This document shows, one piece after another, positions 1 through 9,100 of a stretch of DNA of 63,829 nt. The notes below the pieces were generated by a model. The model was not told the DNA's origin, searched no databases, and saw only the letters and a list, made by a program, of their open reading frames with translations. Source of the stretch: Candidatus Ruania gallistercoris (lineage in GTDB: Bacteria; Actinomycetota; Actinomycetes; Actinomycetales; Beutenbergiaceae). A program made the translations under genes and the position numbers. Position 1 is the stretch's first letter. Every line of letters begins with the position of its first letter. Location: NCBI GenBank assembly GCA_019116305.1, contig DXBY01000059.1, forward strand, positions 1 to 63,829. The letters are read 5' to 3'.

Positions 1-2289
1 CTGCGCAGACGCGCCGTCCATGACGAACGGGAGCTCGGCCACCTCCCACGCCTGCTCGGCCTGGGTGAGCAGGTCCTCGCCACCGGCCGTGACGGCGTCG
101 ATACTCACCTCGTACTCGGTGTCCTGCAGGGCGGCATCGAGCACTGTGTCGATCGCCACGATCCGCCACGGCCCGGCCGCCGGCGGCAGGTCGAGGGTGA
201 CGTCCTCGGTGACCGGCTGTCCCTGGTCCTCGTGCCGCTGGATCGCCCCGCCCGCAGCGATGCCCTCGGCGCGGGGGCTCGGGCCGCTCGCCTCGGTGGT
301 GACCATCTCCGTCCCATTCCACAGAACCAGTCGCAGGTTCACCGCACGGGCGGCGTTGCCGGAGGTCGCGCGGACGGTCTCGCCGGTGGTCGTCTGCGTG
401 CCGGAGTCGGCGGAGGCCGTGACCTCCAGCTCGACCTGTTCGGCCGCCTCCGGCACGGTCAGCCCGGTGAGTGGGTCCTGCTCCGGGGCGAGCAGGGCTG
501 CGGCCTGCTCCGGGTCGAGCACTGTGTCCGGGGCCGACGATGCGCCGAGCTGGCTGGAGTCGATCGCGGTCAGCGTGCCGGAGGTCTCCCCGGTGAGCAC
601 GTTCTCGGTGATCACGGCGGCGCCGGCGTCCACTCCGGGGAGTGCGAGGTAGTCAGCGAGTCCACGCTCGGAGCTCCCGGCGATCCCGCTGCCGAGCTGC
701 ACCCGTACGTCGGCGCCGTTGCTCACCGCTGCGGACATCGTGCGCAGCGAGGTCGCCGTACCGGCGTAGGTGGCCGCCAGTGTCGCCACCCCGGTGGCGA
801 GCACGATGAGGATCACCGGTACCGCGGTCAGCGCGATCCGGCGCGCGGCCTGCCTCAGCGCCGCCACCGCCTCGTAGCCGGGGCGGCGGGCGGCGCGTTC
901 GGACAGCCACCGCAGTATCGGACCGGCCAGCGCCACCGCGAGCAACGCAGCCGCCAGCAGCGCCAGAGCCGGACCGGAGACGGCCAGTGGATCCACGGCC
1001 GAGGTGCCAGGGACCAGGGGAGAGGCGTTCCGCGCGAAGCGCCACAACGTGAATGCCGCTGCGAGGGCGAGCAGCACCAGCACGCCGGTGGCCATCAGCG
1101 CACCAGTGCGGCCGGACTCCGTGGTGGGCTGCAGAGCTCGGACCGTCGCGCGGGCGTTCACCCCGGTCAGGATCACGGCGGTGACGAGCAGGACGGCCGC
1201 GGCGAGCAGCACGATGGTCACCGGCTCGGCCCCGGGGCGGGTGCCGAAACCCAGGAGCACCACCAGCGCGCCGATCAGACCGCCCGCCCCCATCACCGCC
1301 AGCCCCTCACCAGCGCCGGTGCCGATCAGCTGCCGGTAGGAGCCGCCGCGCGAGCGCAGCAACCGGTTCTCCCGCTCCCGCACAGTGGACAGCAGCCGGC
1401 CGATCTGCCAGGTCGCCACCAAGGAGACCGCGACCACGATCACCAGGGGCACCGTGGCGGCTGCGCTCACGGACGCCAGCCCGGAGGACATGTGCTGCAG
1501 TGTGGTGCCCAGCGTCCCGGTCACGGTCAGGCCCCGGACCGAGATATCGGCTTCATCCAGCATCGGCTGCAGCTCGGCGATCCCCTCGATCCACGGATCC
1601 ACCTGGTCGGGGGCCAGGTCCGGTCCCGGTCCGATCGCCCAGGTGGCGAACGGGTCCAGGTCCAGGGTGAGGATGTCCTCCTCGGCCACCAGCAGCGGGC
1701 CGAACGTCGCCGGTGCGAGCGGATCGCTGCCGTGCTCAACGAGCAGGTCGCCACCCCAGTGCCCCGCCTGCGGATCGTTCGGCTGCCACAGTCCGATGAT
1801 CTGAACCAGATAGTCGTCCTCACCGATGGTCAGCTGGTCACCGACCTGAACGTCCAGTGCCTCCGCGGCCTCGGCGTGCAGTGCGCCCTGCTGGGGAACG
1901 ACGGGCCACTCACCTGCAGTGAGGGTGGCGTGCTCGGCCAGCTCGGGATCGGCGAGCAGCACGACCTCGGAATCGCCGCCGGCCACCGCCAGCGGCGGTG
2001 TCCGCACGGTCCCGGCGACCTCCGCCCCGGGGAGCAGGTCCTCGGCGGCCGACCGCACTGTCGCATCCTGAGCGGCCGCGTCCTCGCCCACCCGCGTCTG
2101 CACGGTGACCGTGCTCGCGGAACCGTCGCTGTCCTCGAGCACGCTGCGCACTGCAGCGGTCGAGGACGTGGACAGGTAGGTGACCGTTCCCGCCAAAGCG
2201 ATCGTGATCAGCGCAGCCATCGCACACAGCACCGCCACCAACGGCAGATGTGCTCGTGTTCGCGCCAGCGCGAATCTCAGGCGTTGCAA
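1..2289 (-). CDS. FtsX-like ABC transporter permease (C-terminus cut by window edge)
   Basis: Open frame of 763 codons with no stop before the left edge, so the C-terminus is missing. The likely start is TTG at 2289, just after a purine-rich GAGGGGTGAGG stretch; the start is uncertain. One N-terminal membrane helix (VLCAMAALITIALAG) is followed by a large extracytoplasmic domain (about residues 45-260), then a cluster of six or so helices (for example TVPLVIVVAVSLVATW, then VTIVLLAAAAVLLV) and a second large extracytoplasmic region from about residue 540. This is the layout of MacB/FtsX permeases that carry two permease units. These work with an ABC ATPase in lipid or peptide export or cell-envelope tasks; the ATPase is not visible here and may lie past the edge. 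Last gene of the leftward operon, 96 bp after ribE. Confidence 0.8.
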   Translation of the reverse strand, partial: MQRLRFALARTRAHLPLVAVLCAMAALITIALAGTVTYLSTSSTAAVRSVLEDSDGSASTVTVQTRVGEDAAAQDATVRSAAEDLLPGAEVAGTVRTPPLAVAGGDSEVVLLADPELAEHATLTAGEWPVVPQQGALHAEAAEALDVQVGDQLTIGEDDYLVQIIGLWQPNDPQAGHWGGDLLVEHGSDPLAPATFGPLLVAEEDILTLDLDPFATWAIGPGPDLAPDQVDPWIEGIAELQPMLDEADISVRGLTVTGTLGTTLQHMSSGLASVSAAATVPLVIVVAVSLVATWQIGRLLSTVRERENRLLRSRGGSYRQLIGTGAGEGLAVMGAGGLIGALVVLLGFGTRPGAEPVTIVLLAAAVLLVTAVILTGVNARATVRALQPTTESGRTGALMATGVLVLLALAAAFTLWRFARNASPLVPGTSAVDPLAVSGPALALLAAALLAVALAGPILRWLSERAARRPGYEAVAALRQAARRIALTAVPVILIVLATGVATLAATYAGTATSLRTMSAAVSNGADVRVQLGSGIAGSSERGLADYLALPGVDAGAAVITENVLTGETSGTLTAIDSSQLGASSAPDTVLDPEQAAALLAPEQDPLTGLTVPEAAEQVELEVTASADSGTQTTTGETVRATSGNAARAVNLRLVLWNGTEMVTTEASGPSPRAEGIAAGGAIQRHEDQGQPVTEDVTLDLPPAAGPWRIVAIDTVLDAALQDTEYEVSIDAVTAGGEDLLTQAEQAWEVAELPFVMDGASAQ

Positions 2290-2385
2290 CCCCTCACCCC
2301 TCAGCCCCCGAGTCGTGACCGGGGCAGTGTATCTCGCTATCGGCCATGCTGCCGACAACCAGTTACCGCACCTGCTGCGTTCCGG

Positions 2386-2985
2386 TTACTGGCCACCATC
2401 GACGGTGAGGAGCCGCTGCACGTGCTTCGCCAGGACGTCGGTCTCGATGTTCACGCGTGTGCCCGGGCTGCGCTGCCCCAGCGTCGTGGCCGCCAGGGTC
2501 GCCGGAATCAGGGACACCTCGGCGAAGCCGTCACCGAGTGCGGAGACGGTGAGGGAGACCCCGTCCAGCGCGATCGAGCCCTTCAGCACCACGTGGGCTG
2601 CGAGCGCCTCGGGCAGCTCGAGACGGACCACCTCCCAGGCCTCACCCGCGCGGCGCTCGAGCACGGCAGCGGTGGCGTCCACGTGCCCGAGCACCAGGTG
2701 TCCGCCGAAGCGGCCGTCGGCCGGCATCGCCCGCTCGATGTTCACCCGGTCACCGGGGTCGAGACTGCCCAACGTGCTGTGCTCGAGGGTCTCGGCCATC
2801 ACGTCCGCGGTGAACGTCTCCCCGGCCAGGCCCGTCACGGTCAGGCAGACCCCGTTCACCGCGATCGAGTCCCCGACGGCGGCGTCGTGGCAGCCCAGCG
2901 GTGCGTGCACGGCCAGCACTGCGGACTCCCGACCGTGCCGGAGGTCTGCCACAGTGCCGAGCTCTTCGACGATGCCGGTGAACAT
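2386..2985 (-). CDS. ribE: Riboflavin synthase, alpha subunit
   Basis: The 199-residue length is usual for the family, and the N-terminus MFTGIVEELGTV is diagnostic. The two lumazine-binding repeats are visible, each beginning with a hydrophobic run and containing a GDSIAVNGVCLTV or GSIALDGVSLTV motif (about residues 38-50 and 135-147). The enzyme dismutates two 6,7-dimethyl-8-ribityllumazine molecules into riboflavin and a pyrimidinedione in the cytoplasm. ATG at 2985 was chosen because it gives the canonical N-terminus. It lies 4 bp after the stop of the preceding leftward gene, so the two are probably cotranscribed. No ribD, ribA or ribH lies beside it, so the usual rib operon is split in this genome. 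In mycobacteria the same gene is called ribC. Confidence 0.96.
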   Translation of the reverse strand: MFTGIVEELGTVADLRHGRESAVLAVHAPLGCHDAAVGDSIAVNGVCLTVTGLAGETFTADVMAETLEHSTLGSLDPGDRVNIERAMPADGRFGGHLVLGHVDATAAVLERRAGEAWEVVRLELPEALAAHVVLKGSIALDGVSLTVSALGDGFAEVSLIPATLAATTLGQRSPGTRVNIETDVLAKHVQRLLTVDGGQ

Positions 2986-2989
2986 GACC

Positions 2990-3889
2990 TCAGATCCTAT
3001 GGCCGGTGCCGGGAGGGGCCTGCAGGGCCGCGATCGCCGCCAGTAGCCGGTCTCGCAGCCCGTTCGAGCGCCGGGTGAACTCCCGCTGCGCGGCCACATA
3101 GGTGGCCTTGCCCTCGGGCGTCTCGATCGGTACCGGCTGGTAGCCCCAGTCCCGCAGGTCGTAGGGGGAGGCGCGCATGTCCAGCTCGCGGATGTCCCGG
3201 GCCAGCTCGAAGCAGTCCAGCAGCAGCTCACCGGGCACTACCGGCCCGAGCTTCATGGCGATCCGGTAGCAGTCCATGTTTGCGTGCAGACAGCCCGGCT
3301 GCTCCACCTGCAGCTGGGAGGCCCGGTCCAGCGGCCGTTCGTTGCGCGGGGCGGCATCGTCGGTGAAGAACCGGAACGCGTCGAAGTGCGTGCACCGCAG
3401 CGGATGGGCGCGGACCACCGCGTCGGTTCCCTCGGCACCGAGGCGCAGTGGCACCTGCTCGTGGCGCACGTCGCTGGTCCGGTAGACCATCGCCCACTCG
3501 TGCAGACCGAAGCAGGTGTACCGGGCGGGCCGGCTCAGCGTGCCCTCGAGCAGCTCGCGCGCCCAGGTCACACCTTCGCCACGGTCGGCGAGGAACGCTG
3601 CGGCGTCCAGGGAGGCGCGGCCGGACTCGTCCACCCGGTACCAGCGCCAGCCCGCTCGCTCGGCGGCACCGGCCAGCAGCACAGCCCCGCCCGGGTGCCA
3701 CCGGCGCAGCTGTGCGGGCCGAGTGGGGTAGTAGGTGAACAGGAAGTCCTCGACCGGGTGCGCGGCGCCGCTCTGGCGGCGCTCGCGGTGGGCAGCGGTC
3801 AGGGTGTCCGCCTGCTGAGCGTGCACGCGTTCCCGCTCCCGCCAGGTCTCCTCGGCCAGCACGACGGCGGAGCTCACCGGGGCGGTCAT
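2990..3889 (-). CDS. Conserved actinobacterial protein, often labelled 3-methyladenine DNA glycosylase
   Basis: A 299-residue soluble protein starting MTAPVSSAVVLAEETWRERE. It contains conserved-looking blocks (HPVEDFLFTYYPTRPAQL, CFGLHEWAMVY, CTHFDAFRFF, ANMDCYRIAMKL, DLRDWGYQPVPIETP) that I recognise from a family found almost only in Actinobacteria. Databases commonly label these proteins '3-methyladenine DNA glycosylase'. I see no helix-hairpin-helix or alkylpurine-glycosylase motif, so the label should be treated as unproven. His, Asp, Cys and Tyr residues are concentrated in the central blocks and could form an active or metal site. The ATG at 3889 overlaps the previous stop by 4 bp (translational coupling), and ribE follows 4 bp after its own stop. 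Confidence 0.8.
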   Translation of the reverse strand: MTAPVSSAVVLAEETWRERERVHAQQADTLTAAHRERRQSGAAHPVEDFLFTYYPTRPAQLRRWHPGGAVLLAGAAERAGWRWYRVDESGRASLDAAAFLADRGEGVTWARELLEGTLSRPARYTCFGLHEWAMVYRTSDVRHEQVPLRLGAEGTDAVVRAHPLRCTHFDAFRFFTDDAAPRNERPLDRASQLQVEQPGCLHANMDCYRIAMKLGPVVPGELLLDCFELARDIRELDMRASPYDLRDWGYQPVPIETPEGKATYVAAQREFTRRSNGLRDRLLAAIAALQAPPGTGHRI

Positions 3890-5079
3890 CGTCGCCCTGC
3901 CTGGGTATGCGGGTCGGGCCAGCGCTGGTCGGCCGGTGCCGGAGGCTGGGGTGGGGGAGTGCCCGGTGGTGGTGACCAGCCTGTCGGCGGAGGTGGTGGT
4001 GCCCATCCACCCGGGGGAGGCGGACCACCCCAGGTGGGCTGCGCCGTCGCCGGCTTGGTCTTGATCATCGCGTGCATGGCGCGCTCGAACGGCCCCTGGC
4101 CCCAGAGCAGCTGCCAGGTGGTCGCGAACACGAACGTGCCCACCACCAGGGCAATCAACGGCCCGTTCGACTCCGGGTAGAACACGGCGTCCGAGCCGAG
4201 GATGGCGATGTAGACGATGTGCAGTGAGTACACCGTCAGCGACATCGCCCCGCTGGCACTGACCGGGGTGAGCAGCACGGTGACGGCCTTGGTCCGGGTG
4301 AGGAGCAGGCACAGTCCCAGCACGCCGAGGGCCACACCGGTGTTGCCGATCATCTCCACGGCCGAGTCGGCATGCGGTTGCGTGCTCACCAGCAGCTCGG
4401 TCAGTGACCCCGGCACCGGCCGGATCGCCTCCTGCAGCATCGCGCCACCGCCGTAGCCGACAGCTGCCGCACCCGCCCCGGTGCCGAGCAGCACCAGCTG
4501 GGTGCGCAGTGACCGCAGCCCGGCACGACCCACCGCCAACCCGACCAGCAGGTAGGCGGTCCAGCTGATCGCCGGATAGTAGCCGGTGATCAGCTCGCCG
4601 ATCCCGGGCACCACCCGCCACAGTGAGGCCTCACCGATCTCGTTGCGAACCGCCAGCACCGGCACCTGCATCACCAGCACGATCCCGCCCGCCCAGGCCA
4701 GCAGGGCAGGACTGCGCAGCTTCAGGAAGGGGAGGGTCAGCAGGAACATCACCCCATACGCGGACAGGATCACCGCGATGGGGGTACCGACGAAGGTGAG
4801 CACCCAGCCGAAGAGGTACAGCACCAGGGAACGTTTGACGATCCGGGTCCGTTGCCGCTGCCACTCGATCGGATCGCCGGAGTCCTGGGCGCGGCGGGTC
4901 ATGAACGCCAACCCCACCCCAGCGAGCAGGGCGAACAGTGCCGAGGGCCGCCCCTCGGCGAGGAAGAACCAGCCGGTCGGGGACACCAGCTCGGTGTGCC
5001 GCTCCCACCCCAGGTGGGCGACGAACATCCCGAGGATGGCGAGTCCTCGCGCTGTGTCCACCCCTACGATCCGCTGCAC
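3886..5079 (-). CDS. Multi-pass membrane protein of DUF1624/DUF418 type with proline-rich tail
   Basis: 397 residues. The N-terminus (RIVGVDTARGLAILGMFVAH) is the signature of the HGSNAT-catalytic/DUF1624 and DUF418 families, with about ten predicted membrane helices. The end of the membrane part (LLWGQGPFERAM) resembles the DUF418 ending. Members are thought to move acyl groups across the membrane onto sugars or envelope components, but the substrate here is unknown. The last 55 or so residues are a cytoplasmic, low-complexity proline/glycine/tryptophan tail of repeated PPPP and GW units, not part of the enzyme fold. ATG start at 5079. First gene of the leftward operon and divergent from the methyltransferase at 5148, leaving a 68-bp promoter region. 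Confidence 0.82.
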   Translation of the reverse strand: MQRIVGVDTARGLAILGMFVAHLGWERHTELVSPTGWFFLAEGRPSALFALLAGVGLAFMTRRAQDSGDPIEWQRQRTRIVKRSLVLYLFGWVLTFVGTPIAVILSAYGVMFLLTLPFLKLRSPALLAWAGGIVLVMQVPVLAVRNEIGEASLWRVVPGIGELITGYYPAISWTAYLLVGLAVGRAGLRSLRTQLVLLGTGAGAAAVGYGGGAMLQEAIRPVPGSLTELLVSTQPHADSAVEMIGNTGVALGVLGLCLLLTRTKAVTVLLTPVSASGAMSLTVYSLHIVYIAILGSDAVFYPESNGPLIALVVGTFVFATTWQLLWGQGPFERAMHAMIKTKPATAQPTWGGPPPPGGWAPPPPPTGWSPPPGTPPPQPPAPADQRWPDPHTQAGRR

Positions 5080-5147
5080 TGCCCCAGCGTAATCGACCCC
5101 GCCCCGGCCCCGGGTGCGGCGTTGGCTCGCCGCATTAGACTCCCGAT

Positions 5148-5954
5148 ATGGGACGCGACGGCAGCTACACCCACGGGCACCACCCGAGCGTGCTGGCCTC
5201 GCACGGGTGGCGCACGGCGGAGAACTCTGCGGGCTACCTCCTCCCGCATCTGAGCGAGGGCGCGGACCTGCTCGATGTGGGCTGCGGGGTGGGGACGATC
5301 ACGGTCGGGCTCGCGCAGCGGGTGAACCCGGGCCGGGTGGTCGGGCTGGACCCGGCCGGCGAGGCGTTGATGAAGGCCTCCGAGCTAGCCGACGCCAGTG
5401 GTGCGGAGAACATGCTCTTCGAGCAGGGGGATGTGCACTCGCTGCCGTACGCCGAGGGCGCGTTCGACGTGGTGCACGCGCACCAGCTGCTGCAGCACCT
5501 GAGCGACCCGGTGGCCGCGCTGGTGGAGATGGCGCGGGTGACCCGCCGCGGCGGGCTGATCGCAGTGCGGGACGCGGACTACGCGGCGATGACCTGGTAT
5601 CCCGCCTCACCGGGGCTGGAGCGGTGGCGGGAGCTCTACCGGACGGTGATCGCACGCAGTGGTGGTCAGGCGGATGCCGGACGCCGGTTGCTCGCCTGGG
5701 CGCACGAGGCCGGGTTCGAGGATGTCACCGCGACCGCCGGGGTGTGGTGCTACGCCGACCCTGACGACCGCGCGTGGTGGTCGGACACCTGGGCCACCCG
5801 GGTCACCCAGTCCGGTCTCGCCGAGCATGCGGTGGAGGAGGGGCTCGCCACGTCGAGCGACCTCGCCGAGCTGGCCGAGGCCTGGCAGGAGTGGGGTACC
5901 CAGGATGACGGCTGGTTCGTGGTCGTGCACGGGGAGATCCTGATCCGCCTCTGA
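5148..5954 (+). CDS. Class I SAM-dependent methyltransferase
   Basis: A 268-residue soluble protein. The SAM-binding motif I LLDVGCGVGTITVGLA is at about residues 40-55, followed by the acidic strand-2 residue (VVGLDPAGEAL), a motif like GDVHSLPYAEGAFDVVHAHQ (motifs II/III) and a post-strand-4 helix. This is the Methyltransf_11/25 pattern of UbiE/MenG-like and small-molecule methyltransferases. The substrate cannot be told from sequence. ATG start at 5148, preceded by TTAGACTCCCGAT and no obvious Shine-Dalgarno, so the mRNA may be nearly leaderless. It stands alone: divergent from the gene before it and convergent with the GH51 gene after it. Confidence 0.85.
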   Translation: MGRDGSYTHGHHPSVLASHGWRTAENSAGYLLPHLSEGADLLDVGCGVGTITVGLAQRVNPGRVVGLDPAGEALMKASELADASGAENMLFEQGDVHSLPYAEGAFDVVHAHQLLQHLSDPVAALVEMARVTRRGGLIAVRDADYAAMTWYPASPGLERWRELYRTVIARSGGQADAGRRLLAWAHEAGFEDVTATAGVWCYADPDDRAWWSDTWATRVTQSGLAEHAVEEGLATSSDLAELAEAWQEWGTQDDGWFVVVHGEILIRL

Positions 5955-5991
5955 GCCGATCCTTGCCCGGTGACGTGTGCCACCGGGGTAC

Positions 5992-7494
5992 TCAGGGGGC
6001 CAGGCGCAGCATCGTCCAGGACACCGGTGGCAGTTCGACCTGTACCTGCTGGCCGGTGACGGTGGCCGTGCCGTTCGGCTGCGGCGCCACCGACTCCTCT
6101 GCGGTGGCCGCCAGGTAGGGGTCAGGGTTCGCCAGAGTGAAAGACTCCACCAGACGGACCGGACCGAAGCCGCGGGTGTCCAGGTCCAGGGTGAGCGTCT
6201 CAGTGACCGAGCGATTCACCGAGAAGACGGTCACCGCCCCGGACTGCTCGTCGTGGGTGGCCACAGCGTCCAGGACGGGCACGTCGCCGAACCGGGCGGT
6301 GTCCTGGTGAGGCGACTGCACGGCCACGTCCAGCACCTGCCCTGCGGCGTGGGCGGAGGTGAGTGCGAATGGGTGGAAGATCGTCTGTTTCCACGCGGCA
6401 CCACCTGGTTCGGTCATGATCGGTGCGATCACGTTCACCAGCTGCGCCAACGAGGCAGCATGCACCCGGTCGGTGTGCCGCAGCAGGGAGATGAGCAGGT
6501 TGCCGACCACCACGGCATCGGCCACGTTGTACGTGTCCTGCAGCAGCACCGGTGCCACCGGCCAGTCCTGGTCCGATGGTGGCCGGGACTCGGCCCGGTG
6601 CTGGTACCAGACGTTCCACTCGTCGAAGGAGATGCCGATCGTCTTGGTGTGCCCGCCTGCTGCGCGCACGGCGTCGGCCGTGGCGGTCACGGCATCGATG
6701 AAGCGGTCCATATCGACGGCGGAGGCCAGGAAGGAGGCCAGGTCGCCGTCGTGCTCGGCGTAGTAGGCGTGGGCGGAGATCAGGTCGACCTGCTCGTACG
6801 CCTCCTCGAGTACCTCGCGCTCCCAGGTGCCGAACGTGGGCATCGCCGAGCTGGAGGAGCCGCAGGCCACCAGGGTCAGGTCTGGATCGATCATCCGCAT
6901 CGCGCGAGCGGTCTCCGCGGCGAGCCGGCCGTACTCGCGAGCAGTCTTGTGTCCGATCTGCCAGGGACCGTCCATCTCGTTGCCCAGGCACCAGAATTTG
7001 ATCTGGTGCGGCTCCTCGATGCCATGAGTGCGGCGTAGGTCGGAGTAGTGGGTTCCCCCCGGCAGGTTGCAGTACTCCAGAAGGTTGAGGGCTTCCTGGA
7101 CGCCACGGGTGCCGAGGTTGACCGCCATCATCGGCTCCGTGCCCGCAGCTCGGGTCCAGGCGATGAACTCGTTCACGCCTACCTCGTTGGTTTCGGTGGA
7201 GTGCCAGGCCAGATCGAGCCGGCGCGGCCGCGTGGCCATGGGACCGGTTCCGTCCTCCCACCGGTAGCCGGAGACGAAGTTCCCGCCGGGATAGCGCACA
7301 GTGGACACCCCCAGCTCCTGGGTGAGGGCGAGCACATCGCCGCGGAACCCCTCGGCCGTGGCGGTGGCGTGGTCCGGTTCGTAGATGCCGGTGTACACGC
7401 ACCGGCCGAGGTGCTCCACGAAGGTACCGAAGGTATTCCGGCGGACCGGGCCGACGACGAACGCCGGGTCGAGGGTGATACGGGCATGTGGCAT
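5992..7494 (-). CDS. GH51 alpha-L-arabinofuranosidase (intracellular)
   Basis: 500 residues, full length for bacterial GH51. The fold-typical N-terminus (RRNTFGTFVEHLGRCVYTGI) is followed by the barrel, with the general acid/base Glu173 in CLGNEMDGPW and the nucleophile Glu292 in ISFDEWNVWY, then a C-terminal beta domain from about residue 385. The enzyme removes terminal alpha-L-arabinofuranosyl units from arabinan or arabinoxylan oligosaccharides. No signal peptide is present, so it acts on imported oligomers. ATG 7494 was chosen because a GGAG sits just upstream and homologues begin MPxARITLDP. It is encoded downstream of, and in the same direction as, a LacI regulator; a palindromic operator and -10 lie about 250 bp upstream. 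Confidence 0.95.
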   Translation of the reverse strand: MPHARITLDPAFVVGPVRRNTFGTFVEHLGRCVYTGIYEPDHATATAEGFRGDVLALTQELGVSTVRYPGGNFVSGYRWEDGTGPMATRPRRLDLAWHSTETNEVGVNEFIAWTRAAGTEPMMAVNLGTRGVQEALNLLEYCNLPGGTHYSDLRRTHGIEEPHQIKFWCLGNEMDGPWQIGHKTAREYGRLAAETARAMRMIDPDLTLVACGSSSSAMPTFGTWEREVLEEAYEQVDLISAHAYYAEHDGDLASFLASAVDMDRFIDAVTATADAVRAAGGHTKTIGISFDEWNVWYQHRAESRPPSDQDWPVAPVLLQDTYNVADAVVVGNLLISLLRHTDRVHAASLAQLVNVIAPIMTEPGGAAWKQTIFHPFALTSAHAAGQVLDVAVQSPHQDTARFGDVPVLDAVATHDEQSGAVTVFSVNRSVTETLTLDLDTRGFGPVRLVESFTLANPDPYLAATAEESVAPQPNGTATVTGQQVQVELPPVSWTMLRLAP

Positions 7495-7743
7495 GAGCTT
7501 CTCCAGAGGGTGGGCAGGTTCGGTCAGGTGGTGCAGCGGCGCCACCTCGTGCGCTGGCGAGGTGCAGGACGAGGTCGCCTGGCGGGTCGGGCTCGACACG
7601 CGGTGCTCCAGCCCGCGGGTCGCGGCCGCTCGGCCCTCACCTCAGCATTCGCGAGCCCCTTCGCCTCGTTGGCGCCGTGGCTGTCCCAGGAGTTCCGGCC
7701 GACGGCGGAGAGGTGCTGCGTGGGGACATGCGACCTTCTTGTG

Positions 7744-7765
7744 TACATCGATGTAGAACAGGATA
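7744..7765 (-). promoter_or_regulatory. Probable GH51 promoter (-10) with LacI-type palindromic operator
   Basis: TACATCGATGTA at 7744-7755 is a perfect 12-bp palindrome with the central CG typical of LacI-family operators. On the minus strand a -10-like TATCCT (7760-7765) places the transcription start at about 7752, inside the palindrome, which suits repression. The predicted GH51 leader would be about 250 nt. The remainder of the 301-bp gap 7495-7795 contains no gene I can support. The regulator is probably the LacI protein encoded immediately upstream. Confidence 0.55.
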
Positions 7766-7795
7766 GAGGCATCGTGCCCGGTACACCCGTGGTGG

Positions 7796-9037
7796 TCAAG
7801 CCCGGTGGCGAGACGAGGTCGGCTGTCCCGTGGTGGCGCTCTGCGCATCCGAGGACCGGTGGGCCGTCGCAGTACTGAACTTTCGGTCCTCAGAGGTCCA
7901 ATCGGTACTGAGGTGTCTGTCCGGCAGGTCGGCTGCGGGCGTCAGGCGGCTGGTGCGGCCCGGGAGGACGGAGACTTCACGTTCGCCCGGTTCGCCGGTG
8001 GACTGCCGGGCAAGCACACGCGCATCGGTCACCACCCGGACGAACGGACGCTCCGCCGTCGCCGGCTCGATCCGTTCGGTGAGCAGCCGCACCGCTGTGC
8101 GGGCGATCTCGTCCCGGCCGGGTGCCACCGAGCTGATCGTCGGGGTGGCGAACCGGACATCCTCGACGTCGTCGAACCCGATCAGAGCGACCTGGGTGGG
8201 CACCTCCAGCCCGCGGGCGTGCAAGGCGTAGAGGCCGCCTAGGGCCAGAGCATCGTTGAGCGCGAACACGCCATCGACCTGGACGCCGCGGTCCAGTGCA
8301 GCGCCCAGCGCTTGGGCGCCGTCGAACCGGTGCCACTGCCTGGCCGGCACCACGAGATCCGGGTCAAGGTCCAGACCCGCGGCTGCCAGGGCCTCGGCGT
8401 ACCCGCCCAGGCGCAGCGTGGCCGAGGTCGGGGCGTCGGTGGCCGCCAGGTCCGCACCCAAAACGGCGATCCGGCGCCGGCCCAGGCCGAGCAGGTGCTC
8501 TGTGGCCACGCGGGCCCCGGCCACATTGTTCATCGTCACGTGATCGGTCGGGACGCCGAAGATGCGCTCGCCGAGCAACACCATCGGGAAGTCCACACTG
8601 AACGCCTCCCGGTCCTTCGGGCCGAGCACGAGCGGAGAGAACAGCACCCCGTCCGTGAGGGTGCGCCGGGCACCGGCCAGCACGGCCAGCTCCCGGTCCC
8701 GCCGTCCAGACGTCTGCTCGATCAGCACGGTCAACCCGTACTCGTCGGCGGCGCGGATCACCGCATCGGCGAGCTCGGCGAAGTACGGCATGGAGAGCTC
8801 GGGCACGGCGAGGGTGATCAACCCGGTACGGCGGGTACGCAACATGCGCGCAGACAGGTTCAGCCGGTAATCGAGCGCTCTGACCGCCTCCTCCACCCGC
8901 GCCCGGGTGCTCGGGCGGATGTGCGGGTAGCCGTTGACCACGTTCGAGACCGTTTTCACCGAGACGCCGGCCCGGCGGGCGACATCGGCCATCGTCACCG
9001 CACTCTGGCGGCGGCCCTTCGGTGACCTCGAGCCCAC
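7796..9037 (-). CDS. LacI-family transcriptional regulator with unusual C-terminal extension
   Basis: 413 residues from GTG 9037, which has an excellent AAGGAGG 9 bp upstream. The N-terminal helix-turn-helix TMADVARRAGVSVKTVSNVVNG (residues 15-36) is followed by a periplasmic-binding-protein-like effector domain ending near residue 348 (VTDARVLARQSTG). Family members normally stop about there (330-350 residues). Here about 65 further residues rich in Ser, Thr and Arg follow, with no similarity I recognise; this looks like read-through into former intergenic DNA. Its position upstream of GH51 suggests it represses arabinofuranosidase expression and answers to an arabinose-containing sugar (inference). 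Divergent from the FAH hydrolase gene, 63 bp away. Confidence 0.9.
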   Translation of the reverse strand: MGSRSPKGRRQSAVTMADVARRAGVSVKTVSNVVNGYPHIRPSTRARVEEAVRALDYRLNLSARMLRTRRTGLITLAVPELSMPYFAELADAVIRAADEYGLTVLIEQTSGRRDRELAVLAGARRTLTDGVLFSPLVLGPKDREAFSVDFPMVLLGERIFGVPTDHVTMNNVAGARVATEHLLGLGRRRIAVLGADLAATDAPTSATLRLGGYAEALAAAGLDLDPDLVVPARQWHRFDGAQALGAALDRGVQVDGVFALNDALALGGLYALHARGLEVPTQVALIGFDDVEDVRFATPTISSVAPGRDEIARTAVRLLTERIEPATAERPFVRVVTDARVLARQSTGEPGEREVSVLPGRTSRLTPAADLPDRHLSTDWTSEDRKFSTATAHRSSDAQSATTGQPTSSRHRA

Positions 9038-9100
9038 GTCGTACCTCCTTGCCGGTGCGATCCGCTCGTCACCCTAGCGGCGCCCGGTAGCGTGGCGACC

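Noticed and set aside
232-3078. A 948-codon open frame on the + strand opposite the FtsX and ribE genes
   Set aside because: It reads as Gly/Arg/Gln/His-rich, shows no domain, and lies antisense to well-supported genes; long shadow frames are expected at this GC content.
2990-3889. Naming the gene as a 3-methyladenine DNA glycosylase
   Set aside because: No motif of a known alkylpurine glycosylase fold is visible; the label probably spread between databases.
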